From UBA7396 sp034675265 (lineage in GTDB: Bacteria; Patescibacteriota; Gracilibacteria; BD1-5; UBA6164), in contig JAUCDK010000016.1 of NCBI GenBank assembly GCA_034675265.1, positions 1-27,582 on the forward strand: DNA of 27,582 nt, given 5' to 3'. Positions 19,954 to 27,582 of this stretch are shown one piece after another (position 1 is the stretch's first letter; each line of letters begins with the position of its first letter). The position numbers were made by a program, and so were the translations under genes. A model generated the notes under the pieces. That model made no database searches and had not been told where the DNA came from. It worked only from the letters and a program-made list of their open reading frames with translations.

Positions 19954-22900
19954 TTACTCTACCCTAAATTCGTCTCACTTACTTCTTCCAAAAACTTCTG
20001 GTTTATAATATTCTGAAACTTGAGTTGGTTTCATTTGATAAACTCAATTATGAGTTAAACGAATCGTATATGAAAAATTATAAATTCAAGGAAGTAATTC
20101 ATTTTTCCAAGCAAAATATCTCTCATCTCTGAGTTCTTTTCTATCAAGAGAAATATTTGTTGCAACATCATTTATCGTTTGATTTTCAGTAGCTATATTT
20201 GTATTAATAATTTCACTTCCTGCTGGAATAAAACTTTCAAATGCTACTTGATCTCTTGCTTCATTTGTCACTACTTTATTATATACTAAAACAAGATCTC
20301 AGATTTTTCCTTTTTGTATTGGTAACAAATAATCTACAACTTCACGAGGATATTTTAATTGATAAAGTGTAATTTTTCAGTCTAAATATTTTTGATACTC
20401 TTCATTTTTTAAGGCTTCTATTTTTTTATAATCTTCAAAAGAATAATATGTTTTATCTACAAAAAATCCTTCATCAACTGCAGAAATATTTTTTGATGGT
20501 ATATAATATGACATATTTATATCATAATAAAGACTTCCTGTTCCTATTTTTTCAAACTGAATAGTATTTTGTGACTGAATATCTTTTTGAGGAATATCTG
20601 TACTAAAAATCTCAAATGCTTTTTGAGCATCTATTTTTGTTGATTGTATTTCTTTTCCATTCAAATGTATTTTTGATAATAAATTTGTTTGTGAAATATT
20701 TTCTACTTTTCCTAGATATTGCGTTAAAGATTGAATAATTTTGGTATTATCTAAAGAAGATCAAAATCCATTATTCATTTTCGAACTTGCAATAAAACGA
20801 AGCATATTATCTGTAATATTTTCTATATCAGCAAATTTTTCTTTTCATGTACGAGCAATAATTTCTAAAAATTTTGCTGTATTTTGAACTCTTGAATAAT
20901 TTGATGTACTCAAAAATGCTCCTCTTGGATTAAAAACTAATTCATTTGAAATAAGTTGATTTACTCATGTAATTATTTTATCTTCTAAATGAGATTTTTC
21001 ATTCACTCAAAGCGATGAAATTGATAACATTTTTGACATAATATCAAGTTGAAGTGATTTTGAGATATTTTCCTCAGGAAGAATTTTATACATTCTAAAT
21101 ATTTCATAATCATTACTATTCAAAGATAAAAGTGCAAGTAAAATTTCAACTTTATCATTGAGTGAAATACAATTTTTTACGACTTTTTCAGTACAAATTG
21201 CTTTTTTATTAAATTCATTTTTCAAATATCATACTGCTTTATCAAGATTTTTTTGATTTACATTATATCATATTTTTTGCATTTCGGCTAAAGATGAAAC
21301 CACATACATAGTTAAATCAAGGTTTGAAATTTTATAGTCACTATCATACCAATATAAAAATCATCCATCAGTATTTTGAAATTTCCCTACTTCTGAAAGA
21401 TAGTCCTGAATAGCTTCATCAAGAGAAATTTCTTTATATCATATTTGCGTATCAATATATTTTTTAATAGTTTTTGTTTTTAAATCATACGTTTTTCATG
21501 CACTTTCATATAATTGTTTTAAATAAATATGAGGCATGAGTGCTGAAGTTTTTTGTTCTATTCAACTATATAAAGTATCTGCTTGTGTCGTAAGTCCATC
21601 AAATAAATAACTTAAAAGTGTCGCTCAATAATTCACACTCAGAGTTGTATTTTTTATTTGATTACTTGGAACTTTTACATTTTCATCAAAACTTATATCT
21701 TTAGTTTTTCAAACAGTAGAAACGCTTTCCCTCAAAGATGTATTATAAATTGGAATATTTTTTAGTATCCCATCAAGCAACATAGTATCTGTTTTTGATT
21801 GTGCTGTAATTTTTATTTGTGAAATATCAAATGCTTGTACTTCACTTGTATCTTTTACTTGAAATACAAAATCAACTTTTTGACTTTCTCAATTTTTTAT
21901 AAGAACTGTTTTAGGAATTGATTGTAGCGTTCCATTTGTTGCCTCTAAAGTAACTTTAAATTCATCGTCTTTTCCAGTTCTATTATACACAACTGGAGAA
22001 AATGTGATTTGGTCTCAAGCAGAAAGAAATCTAGGAAGATTATCTTCAACCATCACTGGTCTTGTTGTCATTACTGTTTCATATGCAATACCAACTTTAT
22101 TATCTTCTGGTGTAGTAACAAGGGCTTCTAAAACCCAAGTAGTAAGATTATCTGGCATGACTGGAATAGAAATTTTCGTATTTCATTTTTCATCAGTAGT
22201 AAAATCAGAAAGCCAAAATGCAGTATCTTTAAAATTTCATCTTAATTTTTTTGTTTCTCATCATTTTACTCATTCTCAAGCTCATCATTTCTCTCCTCCA
22301 GTCACATCTTTTACTTCTAATTTTTCTACTAAATATTTTAGATTTGAATAACTTTCTACTCATAAATATCTTTTCATATCATAGAAAAATGAATATGGAT
22401 TTTTACGAGGATTTCATTTTAATGCTAAAACACTTTCATCAACAATAGAAAGACTTCCATTTGCATTTTTAACTGGATTTCATTTTGAATCCAATACTTC
22501 AATAGTTATATCCATACTTTCTCCAGGAAGATAACTTTTTTTGTCTGTTACAAGTGAAACATTGAGTTTTTTATAATCAGTTACTACTTTTACTACTCAA
22601 AGTGCTCTTTTATAAACAGGAAGTGGATTATCTTTTTGTGTTCCTATTAAAAATGCCTTTAAATACACATTTGGATAATGATTTTCTTCGAGTTTTAATT
22701 CTATTTTATCTCCATAACTTTGTATATCATGAATAAAATAATCTAAAATCCCATCATCTTTTTCTATTACAAAAAGTGCTTTCCCATTATTTACAGGAGA
22801 TTTTAAAGTAAATATTGCTGTTTCTCATAATGCATAAGTAATTTTTTCTGCTTCTAATTCTGTTACGGAATTATTATCATTTCTCCAAGAGATATAATCA

Positions 22901-25900
22901 TTTCCAGCTACATAAACTACTTGACTTGATGAAAAAGTTTGATTATTTTTTCCAGTATAACTTACTTTTATTTCATATTCTCAAGAATTTTTTGCAGAAA
23001 GTGAATGCTTTACATATCATTTTTCATTGGTAATAAGAGAAAATGTTTTTTCTACTACTTTTTCTTCTGCGTATTCATTATAAAAAACACCATCAACTCA
23101 AAGTTTTTTTACTTGTTTATAATCTTTTTTAATAAGTTCTACTTTTATATTTTTATATGGCAAAGGTTTTGCATCAAAATCAAGAGACATAATTTCAAAA
23201 TCAATTCCTGATTTTATATCATTATAATAATTTGCTTTTAATCAAACATATGCATCAGTGGTATGAAGTACTTTTGAAACACTATTAGAAACAACTTTTT
23301 TTGTATCTGGGTCTTCTACTTCAACATTAAAAGTATAAATTTTTTCACTATTTTTTACATCATTTCAAAAATCATATGGAAATGAATATTGTCAATTTTC
23401 GCCTATTCTAAATTCATTTATTCCTGAAAAAAGATTATCTCCATAATTACAATATCCCCAATAAATACACTCAAAATAATCATTTCCATTTCAAAATTGA
23501 TAATCTGCATATTCTTTCCCGTCAAAGAAATAATTTTGACTTAAAATCGAATATTTTCCAGAAGTATTTAATAGTTTTCATCCAAAATAATATTTTGGAG
23601 TAATAGTAAATTGAGTTTTTTCTCATAAAGAAATATCATTTTTTCCTGATTCAATATCTACTTTAAATGATGGTTTTCTATATTCTTCAATACTAAAAAA
23701 TCCATTAGTATAAACAAAATCATTTCAAGTTTTGGGTCTAAATTCAAAACGAAAATTTCATAATAGAGTATCTTTAGGAATAATAAAACTTCCAGAAAAA
23801 TTTGAATTTTTATCAATAGTAATATCAATACTTCTATAAGTATTCCATTGTTCATCAATCAAAGTAAGTGTTCCTGACGAATATGATGATTTTTTAAATC
23901 ATTCAAATGTAAAATCTCTTAATAATCATTTAATAAATACTTCATCTCCAGGTCTATAAATTGGTCTATCTGTATAAACATATGCATAATGTTTATCTGA
24001 ACTATCTTGTCCAGAAATATATTTAAAATCATAATTTGAGAAAAAATCTTCTCAAGCAACAATTCAATAATAATTATCTTTTTTAGCAATTATATAACTA
24101 ATTCCTGATAAATCAGAATCAATAACATATACTTTTTTCTTTTCATCAAAACTATATTTTACGGTTGCTTTTTTAAAATCATAATCATAAAACTCTAAAT
24201 TAATTCCTTTTATTTCAGTGTGTTTTTCTAAATCAGTCGCAAATAAAAGTGATTTATTCGATGCTTTTTCTAAGAAAAGTCACATATTTGTTCTTACAAT
24301 GAGATTTTTTGAATAATTTCCTTCTTTTGATTTGTTTGGTGTTGCATAAATTTCTACTCAAATAAAATAAGCATTTGTTTTATTTCACAAAATATCTTGT
24401 TCTAAATCAAATTTATTATTTGTTAGGTTCCAGAAGTTATTTTTTACTGAGAGTGTTTTTGTTGTCTTTTTTAAACATGATGAAAAATCTCCATATGGTG
24501 ATTTTAAAAATGTTACATAATCATCATAATTCATTTCACAAATATCCGCATATACAGTATCTGTATTGATAGTTTGCAAGTTCAATACCATCGGAACATT
24601 CGTAGGAAACACATTTGTAAAATTATTCAATTGTGTATAGATATATTTATCTTTTTCTTGTAATTTTCCTGTTGTAATTTCTTTTTCAAATGTATTTTTT
24701 AAAGTGTTCCCATATAAATCTTGTAATTTTTCAATAGAAAATTTATATGTTGTTTCTGGATTGAGTCTTGTTTGAATTGCATATAAATATTGTCATTTTT
24801 CGGCTTCTGGACAATATCAAGCTTGTGATAATTTTTTATTTTTTTCTCATTGAGAAAGATTTTCTAAACTTTGCTCAAAATTCCAATCATAAATATATTC
24901 TCACAATGAAATTTCTTTAATCGTTCAAGAATTTGAAAATGAAAATGGAGTTTTATTTACAATATCATCCAAACGATTATTCAAATACACACATGATTTT
25001 GAATAATCAATAAATACATAATTTTCAACTTTTAATTCTGGAGCTGTTTTGTAAGAAAATTCAATATCTTGAAGTAAGTTTTTATTACTTGCTTTTGCTA
25101 TAATAAGAGAATATTGAGATGAAATATCAAGTGGTGAAGAAAGAGATAAACGAATTATTTTTTTATTTTCTACTGTTTGTTTTTGTTCATTTTCTTCTTT
25201 TACATAACTTAATGTAAAATCTATTTTTTGAGAACTATCCTTTTTTTGAAAAGAAAATAAATTTTTATCTAATGCAATATCTTCATTAAAAACAATATGA
25301 AAAAATATATCTTTTATAGGAAGATTTTTAAAAGAATAATCGTTATAAGAAATAAATACGTTTTTTGTATCCAAAAGAGCTCCTGTTGAAGAATATACAT
25401 CTTGATAATTATAAATTTCTGACACTAAAGAATCTGAATGAATTATTTGTGAAACATCTTTTTCTAAAGGAATATTTCCATATTTTGGCATAAGTCATTT
25501 TTTAATATCGATTTTATAATCAGTATCATAAAAAAAATCTCATGATTTTAATTGAACAGTAAATTGATTTTCTGATAATCACACCGGTTCTATAATCACA
25601 TCTTTTTCTATCCAATTTGATTTTTCTTTATTCTGAAAATCTGGTGAAGAAAGAGTCAGATTTTTTTGTAATTCATTTACTGAAACTGGATAATTAAAAT
25701 TTAAAGAAATATTTTTTTGTGGTAAAAAAGTTTCTGGAAGCGTTACTTCTAAATTTGGAGTTGAAAAACTTCCGCTTAAAGTTCACTCAAGTGGATATAA
25801 CATTCCTGATGAATTTGAAATTGTATAATCATATTTTGTAGCTCCAGCAAAAGAAATTCTTGGTATAAATTCAACCACAGAACTTGTTGTCCAAGAACAT

Positions 25901-26505
25901 TTCCCATCTACTTTTGGAGTAATTGTTATAGGACATATAATTTTAGATTTATCTTCCAATGTAGAAAGTGGAATTTGAGGAATACTAAAAAATACTGCCA
26001 TATTTTTTGAAATATTTTCTAGTTTTTCATCTGGAATTACTTTAGTTACTTTTGCTCCTGCAACAGCAGAAATAATATATAAAATATCCTCATCCAAGTG
26101 ATCTTTTTTATCTGAAAGAAGATTTTTTGAAATTTGTATAGTATAATCTTGTCAAATAGTTAATTTTTCACTGAGTTCATACGTTAGAGTATTTGGAGAA
26201 GTGTGTTTTAAAACTCCTGGAATATTTGGAGTAATTGTAAAAATATCTTTTGAAATACTTGATTCTAAAATATCTTTTGAAAAATGAATATCAATAGTAT
26301 TCACATTATATGGAATTTTTTTTATTCATAAATCAAAATTTGCTCCTGAAACCTGAAAGCTAGGAGAAAAACCTCTATTAAAAATAAATGTAAATATAAA
26401 TGTGAGAATAATAATTCCTAAAAGTCATAAAAAGGTATATGATTTCACTTTATTTTTTTGAAAATATTCAATAATTTGAGAGTATAACAGTCATATTTTT
26501 TGCAT
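19954..26505 (-). CDS. Bacterial alpha-2-macroglobulin-like protein without thioester Cys
   Basis: A 2183-aa envelope protein; I followed the frame from start to stop and found no interruption. A cytoplasmic N-terminus of about 22 residues is followed by one transmembrane segment (about 23-43); the rest is outside. Repeated beta-sandwich domains lead to the macroglobulin signature YTDRPIYRPGDEV (about 842-854), a second PGE motif, LSIVDESVLAL, a Gly/Lys/Glu-rich stretch at about 1403-1423 in the bait-region position, then FWLSDFTTDEKG and MPDNLTTW (about 1447). The thioester motif CxEQ reads GIEQ, with Gly1648 encoded by TGA at 21562-21564. Family members with the thioester trap proteases; this one probably cannot form the covalent bond. 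The usual PbpC partner gene is not adjacent. No lipobox is seen. Confidence 0.9.
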
Positions 26506-26535
26506 ATTTGAAAAATTAAATATTAATTGTTTTGC

Positions 26536-26541
26536 ATTATA
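26536..26541 (-). promoter_or_regulatory. -10 box of the macroglobulin gene
   Basis: A perfect TATAAT on the minus strand, 30 bp before the ATG at 26505, which gives a leader of about 24 nt like other genes here. The -35 region is weak: TTGTAA at 26557-26562 with a 15-bp spacer is the best match. It lies just downstream of the preceding gene's terminator. Confidence 0.45.
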
Positions 26542-26560
26542 TACTTTTAAAAAAAATTAC

Positions 26561-26604
26561 AAAAAAAGTCTGTTATTTTGATAAAAATAACATTGACTTT
26601 TTTT
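26561..26604 (-). terminator. Terminator of the glycoside-hydrolase-like gene
   Basis: A two-part hairpin: an outer 10-bp stem (26561-26570 with 26595-26604) and an inner 8-bp stem (26572-26579 with 26584-26591), with a 4-base loop and small bulges. On the minus strand it is followed by a T tract. It separates the glycoside-hydrolase-like gene, whose stop is 15 bp away, from the macroglobulin gene. Confidence 0.7.
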
Positions 26605-26618
26605 TGTTTTATATTTTA

Positions 26619-27582
26619 TTATTCACAAGAGTTTTTTCCTGATTTATAAGCTGAAATACACTTTTTCATGAGTTGATAATAAAAATCTCATTTCCCTCAG
26701 CTTTGTGGTTCAATATCACGATTTCTTTCTTCATCATATGTATCTGTATACGCAGCTTTTGAATTATCAAAAACATCTTGTAATCTTATACTTGCCCATT
26801 CATTCCAAGAAGAAATTACTACTGTATCAATTCCTGCATAAGCAAAAACAGAAGCGAATTGTGATTTAAAAGTTTCTCAATTATTTTTTCATACTGCAGT
26901 ATCTCTGGTCATATATGTCATTTGATATGCTGGGGATACTGAAATTTGCTCTCCATTATTTGGTCCTTGCATTCATGTAGGATTCATAAATTGCCATTTT
27001 GTACCAATTCCTGACATTCACCACATATCTCTTACCGTCATAGTTTTACTTAATGTTTCTATTGCTTGTACATCACTTGTATATCTTGAAGTGTCAACAG
27101 CATTCAATATCAAAGGTTTTCATTTATATGAAAATTGAAGTTTTGGATATTTTTGAAGTTCCTGCAATAATTCTTTATAAACATCTCATCATTCTACAAT
27201 AGGTGCCCATATAACTACTTTAGGAGCATTTGAAATTGTACTCCAAACTTGGAGTAATTTTTTAGTAGGTTCCAAAATCATTTCACTGGTTCTATCACTT
27301 CTACTATCAGTATAAGCATGATTTGTCGCATCAATAATAATATAATCAACTCATCCCTCACTTAACAATCTTGCGTGTTCTTTCAATACTTGTTCCCCCT
27401 CAGGTCAAGTTAAACAATAATGTCAAAGTGCTGGTTTTCCCCAGTAATATAACGCTTGTGGATACTTTGGATTATTATACACTAAATCATCTCCAAGAGT
27501 ATATCTTACTCAGAGTCAATTATTTGTAATACCTGGACAATGAAGTGTTGTATACAAAATTCAAAAACTCGTTTTTTCTCTT
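26619..27582 (-). CDS. Glycoside-hydrolase-like protein, GH99/GH71 type (5' end beyond window)
   Basis: The C-terminal 320 residues are present; the start lies outside the window. The pattern fits a TIM-barrel of the GH99/GH71-like group: GILYTTLHC, then WGKPALGHY, a strand with GVDYIIIDATN, VVIWAPIV, and VVISSWNEWA near the end, followed by DIEP and GDFYYQLM. In related proteins the SSWNEW...IEP element closes the active site. Which sugar bond it acts on, if any, cannot be told: the usual EG after NEW is replaced by an insertion of about 25 residues before IEP. A terminator separates it from the macroglobulin gene, so the two are probably independent units. Confidence 0.7.

Noticed and set aside
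21562..21564. UGA at the thioester Cys site as selenocysteine or cysteine
   Set aside because: UGA is used for glycine at many sites in this same gene, no SECIS-like hairpin was evident after it, and a single-codon exception would need independent evidence.
22004..22351. Open plus-strand frame of 115 codons, rich in Ser, Thr and Val
   Set aside because: It is the shadow of the macroglobulin gene and has no promoter, no plausible start context and no known domain.
1..27582. tRNA genes, CRISPR arrays, insertion sequences or prophage remnants
   Set aside because: All gaps are short (161 bp or less) and AT-rich, and none shows cloverleaf, repeat-spacer or terminal inverted repeat structure; the only recombinase looks like housekeeping Xer.

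Overview
The window is AT-rich bacterial DNA that only makes sense if UGA is read as glycine (translation table 25). With the standard code nearly every gene breaks into fragments. With UGA as Gly, long frames appear and TGA falls on invariant glycines: both Walker A loops of ClpC, the start of peptidyl-tRNA hydrolase, and the dinucleotide loop of MurC. About half of the glycines are TGA (8 of 15 by my count in pth). TGG still encodes Trp. This code is known from Candidatus Gracilibacteria (BD1-5) and Absconditabacteria (SR1) of the Patescibacteria/CPR; I cannot tell the two apart from this sequence. Start codons lack Shine-Dalgarno sequences, and genes are packed with gaps mostly of 6-23 bp inside operons.

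Layout, left to right. (1) On the minus strand, a prepilin-like protein carrying a FecR domain, cut by the window start. (2) A plus-strand operon: clpC, two exported proteins of unknown function (508 and 425 aa), and map, closed by a terminator. (3) A minus-strand surface cluster read from 13667 down to 7666: an NqrB/RnfD-type membrane protein, a small membrane-anchored protein, a 611-aa protein with a C-terminal membrane anchor, and a 914-aa secreted protein. (4) A plus-strand housekeeping operon: a Xer-type recombinase, pth and murC. (5) secD and rlmN on the minus strand. (6) A small HxlR-type regulator on the plus strand, divergent from rlmN. (7) A 2183-aa alpha-2-macroglobulin-like protein on the minus strand, whose thioester cysteine is replaced by a UGA-encoded glycine. 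(8) The C-terminal part of a glycoside-hydrolase-like protein, cut by the window end.

The theme is cell-envelope biology (pilin-like protein, exported unknowns, Sec translocation, peptidoglycan synthesis, macroglobulin) mixed with translation and protein quality control (MetAP, Pth, RlmN, ClpC). Three convergent gene pairs each share one short bidirectional hairpin terminator that includes or touches the stop codons. No tRNA, rRNA, CRISPR array or insertion sequence was seen, and no stretch longer than 300 bases lacks a gene.
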